Assembly: GCF_024206495.1 (NCBI RefSeq)
Contig: NZ_JAMBPQ010000023.1
Location: forward strand, 1-64,000
DNA from: Paraburkholderia sp. CNPSo 3272
GTDB taxonomy: Bacteria > Pseudomonadota > Gammaproteobacteria > Burkholderiales > Burkholderiaceae
Reading direction: 5' to 3'
Length of the DNA: 64,000 nucleotides
Under the pieces are notes generated by a model that worked only from the letters and a program-made list of their open reading frames with translations, had not been told where the DNA came from and ran no database searches. Within the stretch, counting starts at the first letter, position 1. Each line of letters starts with the position of its first letter. A program made the translations under genes and the position numbers. Positions 23,644 to 32,231 of this stretch are shown piece by piece.

Positions 23644-24822
23644 ATGACCTCGAACCCCCCATCAAACTGGCTTCCCGGCGATGTCGGGCAGGCGCTGCTC
23701 GTTGGCCGCGTGTGGCGCAACGCGGGCCAGCACGAAGGCCCCTCCGTCGTGCTCGTGCGCAACGGCGAAGTCATCGATATCACGGCCAGCGCGCCGACTA
23801 CCGCGGATCTGTTCGACCGCGAGGACCTCGCGCAATTTGCGCGCACCGTGAACGGCGAATCGCTCGGCCCGGTGGAAAAGCTGATCGACGCGAATCTGCC
23901 CGGCAGCGTGGAGCCCGCGCTGCTTCTGCTCGCGCCCAACGACGTGCAGGCCATCAAGGCCTGCGGCGTGACGTTCGCGGTTAGCCTGATCGAGCGCGTG
24001 ATCGAGGAGCAGGCAGGCGGCGATCCCGCGAAAGCGCGGGAAGTGCGCGAAACCATCGCTGCCACGATCGGCACCGATCTCTCGAAGATCAAGCCGGGCT
24101 CGGAAGACGCAATGAAGCTCAAGGCGGAACTCGAGCGGCGCGGCGCGTGGTCCCAGTACATGGAGGTGGGCATCGGGCCCGACGCGGAAGTGTTTTCGAA
24201 GTCGCAGCCCATGTCGGCGGTGGGCTTCGGCGCGGATGTCGGCTTGCTGGCCGCTTCGGTCTGGAACAACCCGGAGCCGGAAATCGTGCTGGCCGTGAAC
24301 AGCCGCGGCGAGATCGTCGGCGCGACGCTCGGCAACGACGTCAATCTGCGCGACATCGAAGGCCGTTCCGCGCTGCTGCTCGGCAAGTGCAAGGACAATA
24401 ACGCCTCGTGCGCGATCGGTCCGTTCGTGCGTCTGTTCGACGAGTCGTTCAGCCTCGACACGGTGCGCAAGACGAGCGTCGCGCTGCGCGTGGAGGGCAC
24501 GGACGACGACTTCGTGCTGGAGGGCATCAGCCACATGAGCGAAATCAGCCGCGACCCGGCCGACCTCGTGGCGCAGACGTGGGGCCCACATCACCAGTAT
24601 CCCGATGGCTTCATGCTGTTTCTCGGCACCATGTTCTCGCCGATCAAGGATCGCGACACGCAAGGCGGCGGCTTTACACATCACCTGGGCGACAAGGTCA
24701 CCATCTCAGCGCCGGAGCTCGGCGCGCTCATCAACACCGTGCAGTTGAGCACGGAACTCGCGCCGTGGACCTTCGGCGTGCGCGCGCTTTATCGCAATCT
24801 GGCTGCGCGCGGATTGCTGTGA
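23644..24822 (+). CDS. FAH-fold 2-keto-3-deoxy-pentonate dehydratase (XylX-like)
   Basis: A 392-residue cytoplasmic protein of the fumarylacetoacetate hydrolase superfamily. An N-terminal domain precedes the catalytic core, where acidic metal ligands are expected (YMEVGIGPDAEVF, PEPEIVLAVN, LGNDVNLRDIEG). The length and placement match the XylX/AraD-type enzyme that removes water from 2-keto-3-deoxy-pentonate to give 2-oxoglutarate semialdehyde. It starts 24 bp after the dehydratase stop and is followed 23 bp later by the aldehyde dehydrogenase gene: a tight operon. Confidence 0.88.
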   Translation: MTSNPPSNWLPGDVGQALLVGRVWRNAGQHEGPSVVLVRNGEVIDITASAPTTADLFDREDLAQFARTVNGESLGPVEKLIDANLPGSVEPALLLLAPNDVQAIKACGVTFAVSLIERVIEEQAGGDPAKAREVRETIAATIGTDLSKIKPGSEDAMKLKAELERRGAWSQYMEVGIGPDAEVFSKSQPMSAVGFGADVGLLAASVWNNPEPEIVLAVNSRGEIVGATLGNDVNLRDIEGRSALLLGKCKDNNASCAIGPFVRLFDESFSLDTVRKTSVALRVEGTDDDFVLEGISHMSEISRDPADLVAQTWGPHHQYPDGFMLFLGTMFSPIKDRDTQGGGFTHHLGDKVTISAPELGALINTVQLSTELAPWTFGVRALYRNLAARGLL

Positions 24823-24845
24823 GCCACTGAATCGGAAAACGCGAC

Positions 24846-26288
24846 ATGAACCAGTTCGACAATTACATCGGCGGCCAGTGGGTGCCCGGCGCCACGGCAT
24901 CCACCAACATCAATCCCTCCAATCTCGACGACGTGATCGGCGAGTTCGCGCAGGCAGACGACGCGCAGACGCGCGACGCCATCGCCGCCGCACGCAAGGC
25001 CTTTGCGCAGTGGTCGCTCTCCACGCCGCAGCAGCGTTTCGATTTGCTCGACCAGGTGGGTAGCGTCATTCTCGCGCGCAAGGCCGAGTTGGGCCGCCTG
25101 CTCGCGCGCGAAGAGGGCAAGACACTGCCCGAGGCCATCGGCGAGGTAGGCCGCGCCGCGCAGATCTTCAAGTTCTTTGCCGGCGAGGCGCTGCGCCTTG
25201 GCGGCGAGATCGTGCCTTCGGTGCGCCCCGGCATGACCGTCGAGGTGACGCGCGAGCCGATCGGCGTGATCGGGCTCATTACGCCCTGGAACTTTCCGAT
25301 CGCCATTCCCGCCTGGAAGATCGCGCCGGCGCTGGCCTATGGCAACACGGTCGTCATCAAGCCCGCCGACCTCGTGCCGGCCAGCACTTGGGAACTCGTG
25401 AAGATCATTGCGGAAGCGGGCGCGCCGGCCGGCGTGATCAACCTCGTGATGGGGCGCGGCTCGGTGGTGGGCGAGGCGATCGTCAACTCGCCCGATGTCG
25501 ATGCCGTGAGTTTCACGGGCTCGGTCCCGACGGGCCGCGCGATCGGCGCGAAGTGCTTTGCGACGGGCAAAAAATTCCAGCTGGAGATGGGCGGCAAGAA
25601 TCCCATGGTCGTGCTGGACGACGCCAATCTCGACGTCGCCGTGGAAGCCTGCATCAACGGCGCATTCTTCTCGACGGGGCAGCGCTGCACGGCGTCGAGC
25701 CGCCTCATCGTGACCGAAGGCATTCACGACCGTTTTATCGAAGCGATGAAGGCGCGCATGAAATCGCTGAAGACGGGCGACGCGCTGGCGGACGGCACGC
25801 ATATCGGGCCGGTGGTGGACGACAAGCAGTTGCAGCAGGACGAACGCTACATTGCCATTGCGCGTGAAGAGGGCGGCGAGGTGTACGGCGGCGAGCGCGT
25901 GGAAGGCGCCGCGCGCGGCTATTTCCTTGCCCCGGCGCTGATCACCGGCACAACTGCGCAAATGCGCATCAACCGCGAAGAAGTGTTCGGCCCGGTCGCC
26001 TCGGTCATCAAGGTGAAGGACTATCACGAGGCGCTCGAGGCGGCGAACGACACGGAGTTCGGTCTGTCGGCCGGCATCTGCACGACTTCGCTCAGTTATG
26101 CCAACCACTTCCGCCGCCACGTTCAGGCCGGCATGGTCATGGTGAATACCGCGACGGCGGGCGTGGACTATCACGTTCCGTTCGGCGGCCGCAAGGGTTC
26201 GAGCTACGGCCCGCGCGAGCAAGGCAGCTATGCCCGCGAGTTCTATACCACGGTCAAGACGGCGTACGTCAATCCGGGCGCAGTGTGA
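24846..26288 (+). CDS. 2-oxoglutarate semialdehyde dehydrogenase (ALDH family)
   Basis: A 480-residue NAD(P)-dependent aldehyde dehydrogenase with all key residues: N149 (TPWNFP), K172 (VVIKPAD), E247 (LEMGGKNP) and catalytic C281 (GQRCTASS). As the last gene of the operon it should oxidise 2-oxoglutarate semialdehyde to 2-oxoglutarate, feeding the TCA cycle. Sequence alone cannot exclude a succinate-semialdehyde or related role; the operon context decides the call. A strong hairpin follows the stop codon. Confidence 0.9.
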   Translation: MNQFDNYIGGQWVPGATASTNINPSNLDDVIGEFAQADDAQTRDAIAAARKAFAQWSLSTPQQRFDLLDQVGSVILARKAELGRLLAREEGKTLPEAIGEVGRAAQIFKFFAGEALRLGGEIVPSVRPGMTVEVTREPIGVIGLITPWNFPIAIPAWKIAPALAYGNTVVIKPADLVPASTWELVKIIAEAGAPAGVINLVMGRGSVVGEAIVNSPDVDAVSFTGSVPTGRAIGAKCFATGKKFQLEMGGKNPMVVLDDANLDVAVEACINGAFFSTGQRCTASSRLIVTEGIHDRFIEAMKARMKSLKTGDALADGTHIGPVVDDKQLQQDERYIAIAREEGGEVYGGERVEGAARGYFLAPALITGTTAQMRINREEVFGPVASVIKVKDYHEALEAANDTEFGLSAGICTTSLSYANHFRRHVQAGMVMVNTATAGVDYHVPFGGRKGSSYGPREQGSYAREFYTTVKTAYVNPGAV

Positions 26289-26296
26289 AGCCGCTC

Positions 26297-26330
26297 GGGC
26301 GGCGTATTGAAGACGCCGCCCGCCGGTTTT
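26297..26330 (+). terminator. Terminator of the pentonate operon
   Basis: A perfect 9-bp stem, GGGCGGCGT (26297-26305) with ACGCCGCCC (26313-26321), has a 7-base loop and is followed by a short T-run at 26327-26330. It ends right at the stop codon of the converging PAP2 gene and could serve both. Confidence 0.75.
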
Positions 26331-27025
26331 CAGATCATCCCGTGCACCGCGGAGTGGGCTAGCCTGAGCAGATCGTCGAATTGCGTGATCAGTTCGAAAC
26401 TCACGAGAAACGTGAATGCGGCAGCCGCCCCGGGACAGCGCACCATCAGGCGCAAGGCGGGCTCGGCGGTCCGCTTCCTCACGGCATCGCGCGTCATCAG
26501 CCAGGTGATCGCCACCCCGATCGCGCCGCCCGCTATCAGATCCGTGGGGTAGTGATAGCCCAGATACGCACGCGGCAAGCAGATAATTAGCATCACGTAT
26601 AACATCACCAGCGCGCCGATCACGCGCCATACCAGCAAGATCCTCATCGCAATCGCCACCCACAGCATGGCGTGATCGCTCGGGAACGAACTGAAATCGG
26701 TGAGCCCGGCCGCCCGCAGCGACGACGAGGCGAAATGCAGATGCAGATCGGGATTGAATAGCGGCCGTTGGCGGAACGGCAGTAAACGCGCGAGGAGGCG
26801 TCCCACGGCGAGCGCGATCAGGCCGCTCGTCACCGTGGCGATCATCATCTCGCGCCGCCACTCGCGCCGCTCGTTCGGCTGAAACCAGATCCACCATATG
26901 AGCGGGATGAGGAAATAACCCTTGAACGTATAAAGTCCCACCATCACCCGGATCGCATGATTGAGCAGTGGCGGCAGATCGACTTGGGTGAGGGCTCCCA
27001 GAATGACGGTATCGAAGCTGTTCAT
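26330..27025 (-). CDS. PAP2-family membrane phosphatase
   Basis: A 231-residue inner-membrane protein with about six helices. The PAP2 motifs are visible: RLLPFRQRP (78-88, motif 1), FPSDHA with H118 (motif 2) and PRAYLGYHYPTD with R152, H158 and nucleophile-supporting D162 (motif 3). Such enzymes dephosphorylate undecaprenyl pyrophosphate or other lipid phosphates on the periplasmic side. The lysine of motif 1 appears to be Arg here, a modest departure. It converges with the pentonate operon but has no functional link to it. Confidence 0.85.
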   Translation of the reverse strand: MNSFDTVILGALTQVDLPPLLNHAIRVMVGLYTFKGYFLIPLIWWIWFQPNERREWRREMMIATVTSGLIALAVGRLLARLLPFRQRPLFNPDLHLHFASSSLRAAGLTDFSSFPSDHAMLWVAIAMRILLVWRVIGALVMLYVMLIICLPRAYLGYHYPTDLIAGGAIGVAITWLMTRDAVRKRTAEPALRLMVRCPGAAAAFTFLVSFELITQFDDLLRLAHSAVHGMI

Positions 27026-27357
27026 TTATTGTGGGCCATTCCGCTGACTTATTTACGAATGAGCAAGGCGGCCGGAAACGGAGGTCTCCGGCCGCCTTGG
27101 GGCCCGATATCCCAGGCGCAACCGATCGTAAAGTTCAACTCATCGCGCATAGGTAAAGAATCGAAAGCAAGTGTAAATCGCGCTCGCTCCCGCCCTCACT
27201 GCGCCGCAGCGGCAGGCACCATCTCCTGCGGGGTGCCTGCTGGCCCCCCTGTTACGCCCCGTCACACATCGTTTCGTTTCCAAACGAACTGTGCCGGACA
27301 GGGTGTCCGTTATCGGGCGCGACCGCACCATGTTGGGCGATTTGCTGTTTTCATCGC
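27026..27357. other. Intergenic region with a perfect 12-bp inverted repeat
   Basis: About 330 bp without a supported gene. AAGGCGGCCGGA at 27065-27076 and TCCGGCCGCCTT at 27087-27098 form a perfect 12-bp stem with a 10-base loop. It lies downstream of the AstE-like gene and upstream of the PAP2 gene on the same strand. With no T-run it may be a terminator of the Rho-assisted kind or an RNA stabiliser. The PAP2 promoter is expected between it and 27025. Confidence 0.55.
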
Positions 27358-28473
27358 TTAGTCGGGAAGCAGGGAGCCGCTGCGCAATGGCGTGGCGCCG
27401 GCCACCCACGCCACTTCCATCCCCGCGGTGGCGAAACGCGTGCGTTGGCGTGCGTACAGCATGCCGGTTACAGAACTCGTGATCGTGACGACGCGATCGG
27501 TCAGCGGATCGATGACATCGGCAATCGGCTGACCCGGTTCGACCAGCACACCCACCGGCGTGCGGAACACGAGCACGCCGGAGGCCGGCGCAATGAGCGC
27601 TTCGGCGCCCGCGAACGGCGTGGCCGCGTATTCGAGCGCAGGCAGCGGCGCGGGCGTGCCCTCGATCACACCGCGATGCGTGAGGTAGTTGATGATGGCG
27701 TTCGCGTCGCGTTCGGCGAAGTCGTAGCTTACGTCTGCCTGGCCACGCAGCTCGATCGTCACGGAAACCCCGCCGTTGGGAATCGGAAAGCGCTCGCCGT
27801 AGCGCTCGCGCAGCGCGGACCAGCAGAAGCTGTGAATCTCGTCGAAGGGATTGCCGTCCGAATTGAGCGCAAAAAGCGATGCCTTCGCTTCGAGATAGCG
27901 CGCGAGCGGCTCCACATCGGCCCACAGGTCGGGGTTCGTGTAGAGATGCAGCGCGCCTTCGAAGTCGCAATGCAGGTCGAGCACGACATCGGCGTCGTAC
28001 GACAGGCGCTGAAGCGCAAGACGCTGCGAGCCGAGTTCGGTGGTGGGCGTCTGTTCGTCGAGCGCCTCGCGCATCGCAGCGCGCACGACGGCCACGTTCT
28101 GCTGCGCGTCGCCGCTCAGGCGAGGACCGACGCGCGGGAGCACGAGTTCGGCAAGATCGTGGAAGTGGCGGTTGAAGTTGGCTGCGGTGCCGCTTTCGAA
28201 ACGGCCGAGCAGCTGACCGAGCAGGCGTTGATTGAGGCCGATGGGATTGGGCACGGGCACGACGACGACTTCGCCGCGCAGCCTGCCTTCGGCTTCGAGC
28301 GCGGCAAGGCGTCGGCGCAGAGCCCAGGCGACCAGCATGCCCGGCAGTTCGTCGGCATGCAGCGAAGACTGGATATAGATCTTCTGCGCGCCGGTGGGGC
28401 CATAGTGGAAGCTCGTGAGGTGCCGCGCGGTGCCGAGCGCCGGCGAAATGAGCGGATGGGTCTGGATCTGCAT
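27358..28473 (-). CDS. Succinylglutamate desuccinylase/aspartoacylase-family deacylase
   Basis: A 371-residue protein of the AstE/AspA zinc carboxypeptidase-like fold. Zinc ligands are expected at H39 and E42 (SLHADELPG) and at His in VLDLHCDFEG; the catalytic Glu probably lies in VTIELRG. The C-terminal domain carries a biotinyl-lipoyl-like barrel (ASGVLVFRTPVGVLVEPGQPIADV), usual for this subgroup. The substrate is probably an N-acyl amino acid or similar amide, not identified. It lies immediately downstream of an amino-acid-binding protein gene on the same strand, so uptake and deacylation of one compound is plausible. Confidence 0.82.
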   Translation of the reverse strand: MQIQTHPLISPALGTARHLTSFHYGPTGAQKIYIQSSLHADELPGMLVAWALRRRLAALEAEGRLRGEVVVVPVPNPIGLNQRLLGQLLGRFESGTAANFNRHFHDLAELVLPRVGPRLSGDAQQNVAVVRAAMREALDEQTPTTELGSQRLALQRLSYDADVVLDLHCDFEGALHLYTNPDLWADVEPLARYLEAKASLFALNSDGNPFDEIHSFCWSALRERYGERFPIPNGGVSVTIELRGQADVSYDFAERDANAIINYLTHRGVIEGTPAPLPALEYAATPFAGAEALIAPASGVLVFRTPVGVLVEPGQPIADVIDPLTDRVVTITSSVTGMLYARQRTRFATAGMEVAWVAGATPLRSGSLLPD

Positions 28474-28515
28474 GATGGCGTGAGGGCGGGGAGAGTTGCG
28501 GGCGGCGCAAAGGGC

Positions 28516-28541
28516 AAAAGGCGCGGGAGCGCCCGCGCCTT
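28516..28541 (-). terminator. Terminator after the amino-acid-binding protein gene
   Basis: On the minus strand AAGGCGCGGG and CCCGCGCCTT (28518-28541) form a perfect 10-bp stem with a 4-base loop; the stem's end runs into TTTT. It lies about 30 bp beyond the stop at 28570 and should reduce read-through into the deacylase gene. Confidence 0.75.
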
Positions 28542-28569
28542 CATCGCTAATAGTGTGCTCCGGTCAGGC

Positions 28570-29346
28570 TCAGGAACCGTACACGTCGAATGCGAAGTAG
28601 CGCGATTCGATCTTCTTGTACGTGCCGTCCTTGAGCATGTCCGCGAGCGCCTTGTCGATCTTCACCTTCAGGTCGGCGTCGTCCTTGCGCAGGCCGATGG
28701 CGGCGCCGTTGCCGAGAATGCCGCTGGGATCGGCCAGTTCGCCGTTCGTGAACGCGAAGCCTGCGCCGCGCGGGGTCTTCAGGAAGCTGAGGTCGGCCTG
28801 CACGGCGTCTTGCAGCGCGGCGTCGAGGCGGCCCGAGAGCAGATCCGCATAGACCTGGTCCTGATCCTGGTAAGGCACGATCTTCACACCGTTCGGCGCC
28901 CAATTGGCTTTTGCGTAGGCTTCCTGGGTCGTTCCCTGCTCGACGCCGACTGTCTTGCCCTTCAACGAATCCGCCGTGGGCTGGAGGCTCGAGCCCTTCT
29001 TCGCGACGAGACGGCTAGGCGTGTGGAAGACCTTCGACGAGAATGCGATCTGCGCTTCGCGCTGCGGCGTCATCGACATCGAGGAGAGCACGGCGTCGAA
29101 CTTCTTCGCCTTGAGCGCCGGAATCATGCCGTCGAATTCGCTTTCCACCCAAACGCACTTCGCGTTGATGCGCTTGCAGATTTCGTTGCCGACGTCGATG
29201 TCGAAGCCCACCAGCTTGCCGTCCGTGCTCTTCGATTCGAACGGGGGATAACTTGCGTCCACGCCAAAGCGGACCGTGGTCCAGTCCTTCGCGCAGACCG
29301 AGGTGGCGACGGCGAGCATCGCAATGCACAGGGCAAACTTCTTCAT
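28570..29346 (-). CDS. ABC transporter amino-acid-binding protein (HisJ/ArgT type)
   Basis: 258 residues from ATG 29346 with a signal peptide (MKKFALCIAMLAVATSVCA). The mature part is a cationic amino-acid-type binding fold: RFGVDASYPPFESKSTDGKLVGFDIDVGNEIC and FDAVLSSMSMTPQREAQIAFS are family signatures, and a Cys pair occurs in NEICKRINAKCVW as in HisJ/LAO proteins. Lysine, arginine, ornithine or a derivative such as an N-acylated form is the likely ligand. No permease or ATPase gene accompanies it, so it must share a transporter encoded elsewhere. Confidence 0.85.
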   Translation of the reverse strand: MKKFALCIAMLAVATSVCAKDWTTVRFGVDASYPPFESKSTDGKLVGFDIDVGNEICKRINAKCVWVESEFDGMIPALKAKKFDAVLSSMSMTPQREAQIAFSSKVFHTPSRLVAKKGSSLQPTADSLKGKTVGVEQGTTQEAYAKANWAPNGVKIVPYQDQDQVYADLLSGRLDAALQDAVQADLSFLKTPRGAGFAFTNGELADPSGILGNGAAIGLRKDDADLKVKIDKALADMLKDGTYKKIESRYFAFDVYGS

Positions 29347-29716
29347 TGACGTGGAGTCTCCAAATATATCTTTCGACGCCGCCGTGACGGATGGCGGCAT
29401 GGTCAACAGCCGGCTGTCACGTCAGCCGTGTTGTATAGACAAGATAACGGCTCTCACATATTGAGACAAGTAGGGTTTTTGCTGGCGGAAGGTGTAATCG
29501 TGCTGACACTTGCGCATTGCACGCGGGAAAGAAGGCAGGAGGCGGGTTGCGGCGCGCGTTGTAATCGTTTATTGGCTAGACAACTTGATAGACCTATCCT
29601 GGCGTGGCCGAACAGGACTGCTGTCGCGGGAGGGGGCGAGGGACTTGCAGATGCAGGGGGAGGCGGGCGCGCGCATGAGGTTGCGCGCGCAACGATCAAG
29701 CTGTCGGACGCGCCGG
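29347..29716. other. Intergenic region upstream of the binding protein gene
   Basis: About 370 bp with AT-richer patches near 29430-29480. It must contain the leftward promoter of the binding-protein gene and the 3' end region of the small secreted-protein gene. I see no supported coding frame, RNA or palindrome. Confidence 0.35.
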
Positions 29717-30013
29717 TCAGTCGTCGTCGCCGTGGTGATGTTCCCAGCCACGATGACGGCCGTGGTCGTGCCAGTGGTGTTCGTCTTCGTCGTGGTCGTA
29801 GCGGTAGTAACCATAGGCGGGGGCCGGTTCGTAGACCGCAGCGGGCGGTGCCGCATACACGACGGGCGGCGGTGCCTCGTACACGGGTTCGGGCGCGGCA
29901 TAGACCGGACCGGGAACGCCGAGATAGACACCGATATCGGCATGGGCGGATGCCGCTGTGCTGACACACGTCCCTGCGAGTCCTGCGAGGAGATAAAACG
30001 TCAGGCGATTCAT
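29717..30013 (-). CDS. Small secreted protein, Pro/Tyr/His-rich
   Basis: 98 residues from ATG 30013: a signal peptide (MNRLTFYLLAGLAGTCVSTAASA), then repeated PVYAAPEPVYEAPPPVVYAAPP, then a His/Asp-rich tail (DHDEDEHHWHDHGRHRGWEHHHGDDD). The tail could bind metals such as Ni, Zn or Cu. Proteins of this shape are common and unassigned in Burkholderiaceae. It is compositionally like the Gly/Tyr/His-rich protein at 59668, but the two share no clear motif. Confidence 0.7.
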   Translation of the reverse strand: MNRLTFYLLAGLAGTCVSTAASAHADIGVYLGVPGPVYAAPEPVYEAPPPVVYAAPPAAVYEPAPAYGYYRYDHDEDEHHWHDHGRHRGWEHHHGDDD

Positions 30014-30272
30014 GATGATCTCTATTCCAGTCAACGGACGCGGTTGCGATGGAAGCGGATTCTAGTCGCTGAGCTTACGGACGGGATGCGCAGATTTGTC
30101 AATCGTGTAACCACTGGTAAAGCCGCGCCAAAAATGACGGCCTTAAGGTTCCCATAAGGCAATCGTGCGGCCGGGAATGGCCGCTCGCGTGGGCATGCCG
30201 CTTTAGGGCCATTACAGGCTCGTGCCATTGCTATACCCTGTAGACGCTGCTCGCGCTCGAGACAGGTTGCCC

Positions 30273-32231
30273 ATGCGTGCCGATGACCGAACTTCTACGC
30301 AAGCCTCCATGCCTGTATTCCGGACACAGGGCGATGTCTGCTCGTTCGGGAACCAGGCCGTGGCATTGCGTTGGGAACTCGAGGACGAACACCTCACTCG
30401 TTTCTCGCTGCTCGATTGGGCGGGGGCATGCGAGTTGCCCATCGTCACGCCGTTCGCGCTGACGTTCGCGGATGGCACCACGCTTGGCCCCGCCGCTATG
30501 CGGGTGCTTGCACCGGTAAGGGAAGACGCACTCGCGGCCACGCCCCAGGCATCGCGCCTGGCCGATCGCGTCGCGGGCCGGCGCGTGAGCATCACGCTGG
30601 GCGACGCCCAGGGGCGTCTCGCGATTCAATGGAGCGTAGAGCAGCGCGACGGCGCGCGATATCTGCGCATGACGCTGAACGTGACGGCCCTGCGCCAGGA
30701 CGAAGCTATCGCCGTCGTTTCATTGCTGCAGGCGTGCGCTGCCGACGCGCAGACCGGCAGCGAACGCAAGGGCGCGCCGGTCGTCGCGGGCAACTTCTAC
30801 CTGGGCTTCGAGTTGCCGCTTGCAACCAGCCACGTGCGAGCAGATAGCGTCTGCTTTACGCTGCAACGCACGTTGCCGCTGCAAAAGAGCCGGACGCTGA
30901 CTTACTCCGCCGTGGCGGGCGTGGCTCGCGACGGTCAGTTGCGGCGCGATTTCGCCGTCTCTCTCGAGCAGGAGCGCGCTCGCCCATATCGTCCGTTTCT
31001 GCACTACAACAGCTGGTGGGATATCGGTTACCTCACGCCTTATACGCAGGACCAGGCGCTGGAGCGCATCGAAACAATCGGCCGCGAATTACATACCGCG
31101 CGCGGCGTGCAGATCGACTCGTTTCTGTTCGACGATGGCTGGGACGACCTTGGCGGCGGCTGGCATTTCAGCCAGGCGTTTGCTCATGGCTTCGTGCCGC
31201 TGCGCGACGCGGCGGCACGCTATGGCGGCGCGCCCGGCGTCTGGCTGTCTCCCTGGGGCGGCTATTGCGGGCCGAAGGACGAACGCGTCACGCACGGCCG
31301 CGCCGCGGGCTATGAAGTCATCGACAATGGCTTTGCGTTGTCGGGCCCGCGCTATTACGAGCGTTTTCACGAAGTCGTGATGAGCCTGCTCGCGAGAGAC
31401 GGCGTGAACCAGTTCAAGTTCGACGGGACGGGCAACGCGGACCGTGTATTTCCAGGCAGCCTTTTCGATAGCGACTGGGGCGCGGCGATCCAGCTCATCG
31501 CCGAGATTCGCGCGGCGAAACCGCAAACCTTCATCAATCTATCGACGGGCACGCATCCCTCGCCGTTCTGGCTGCGCTACGTCGACGCGATCTGGCGCGG
31601 CGGCAGCGATGACGGTCAGGCGGGCAGCGGCACGAGCCGCGAGCGCTGGATCACGTATCGCGACGCGCAGACGTACCGCAACGTCGTGCTGCGCAGCCCG
31701 CTCTTTCCGCTCAATTCCCTGATGTTGCACGGCATTGTGCTGGCACAGTGCAATCCACGCCTGAATGCGCCGGCAGGCGATGCATTCGCGCACGAGGTGC
31801 GGTCCTTCTTCGCGAGCGGTACGCAGTTGCAGGAACTGTACATTACGCCATCGCTGCTGGGCGAAGACGACTGGAACGTGATCGCGCAAGCGGCCCGATG
31901 GGCGCGCGCGAACGGCGGCGTATTGCGCGACAGCCATTGGATCGGCGGCGCGCCCGACGAAGCGGCCATCTACGGCTGGGCCGCGTGGGCGCCGCACAAG
32001 GCCATCGTGACGCTGCGCAATCCGCACGATCGGGCGCAGCGTTTTGCACTGGCGCTGCGATATCAACTCGAACTGCCGGATTGGGCGGTGAGACGATTCC
32101 ACGCGCGCAGTCTCTGGCGCGCGGGCGCGCCCGGCATACCCGCAATGCTGGACGCGGACGTGCCGTGCGAAATCCAGCTCGCGCCATTCGAAGTGCTCAC
32201 GCTGGAACTGCTGCCGGCCGAGGGGGGCTAG
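30273..32231 (+). CDS. GH36/GH27-like glycoside hydrolase (putative alpha-galactosidase)
   Basis: 652 residues from ATG 30273. A beta-rich N-terminal domain (to about residue 240) is followed by a (beta/alpha)8 barrel: YNSWWDIGY, then IDSFLFDDGWDD and NQFKFDGTGN, whose Asp is the likely nucleophile, and a C-terminal beta domain. These are signatures of the alpha-galactosidase clan; some relatives are misannotated. No signal peptide is seen, so it should act on imported oligosaccharides. It converges with a GH35 beta-galactosidase, and together they could strip galactose from plant oligosaccharides. Confidence 0.75.
   Translation: MRADDRTSTQASMPVFRTQGDVCSFGNQAVALRWELEDEHLTRFSLLDWAGACELPIVTPFALTFADGTTLGPAAMRVLAPVREDALAATPQASRLADRVAGRRVSITLGDAQGRLAIQWSVEQRDGARYLRMTLNVTALRQDEAIAVVSLLQACAADAQTGSERKGAPVVAGNFYLGFELPLATSHVRADSVCFTLQRTLPLQKSRTLTYSAVAGVARDGQLRRDFAVSLEQERARPYRPFLHYNSWWDIGYLTPYTQDQALERIETIGRELHTARGVQIDSFLFDDGWDDLGGGWHFSQAFAHGFVPLRDAAARYGGAPGVWLSPWGGYCGPKDERVTHGRAAGYEVIDNGFALSGPRYYERFHEVVMSLLARDGVNQFKFDGTGNADRVFPGSLFDSDWGAAIQLIAEIRAAKPQTFINLSTGTHPSPFWLRYVDAIWRGGSDDGQAGSGTSRERWITYRDAQTYRNVVLRSPLFPLNSLMLHGIVLAQCNPRLNAPAGDAFAHEVRSFFASGTQLQELYITPSLLGEDDWNVIAQAARWARANGGVLRDSHWIGGAPDEAAIYGWAAWAPHKAIVTLRNPHDRAQRFALALRYQLELPDWAVRRFHARSLWRAGAPGIPAMLDADVPCEIQLAPFEVLTLELLPAEGG

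Noticed and set aside
24789..26897. 702-residue open frame on the minus strand
   Set aside because: It is antisense to the aldehyde dehydrogenase and crosses into the PAP2 gene; it is Arg/Asp/His-rich with no family motif, as expected from the complement of GC-rich codons.
27445..29349. 634-residue plus-strand open frame
   Set aside because: It covers the antisense of two well-supported genes (deacylase and binding protein) and their intergenic terminator; no coding signature.
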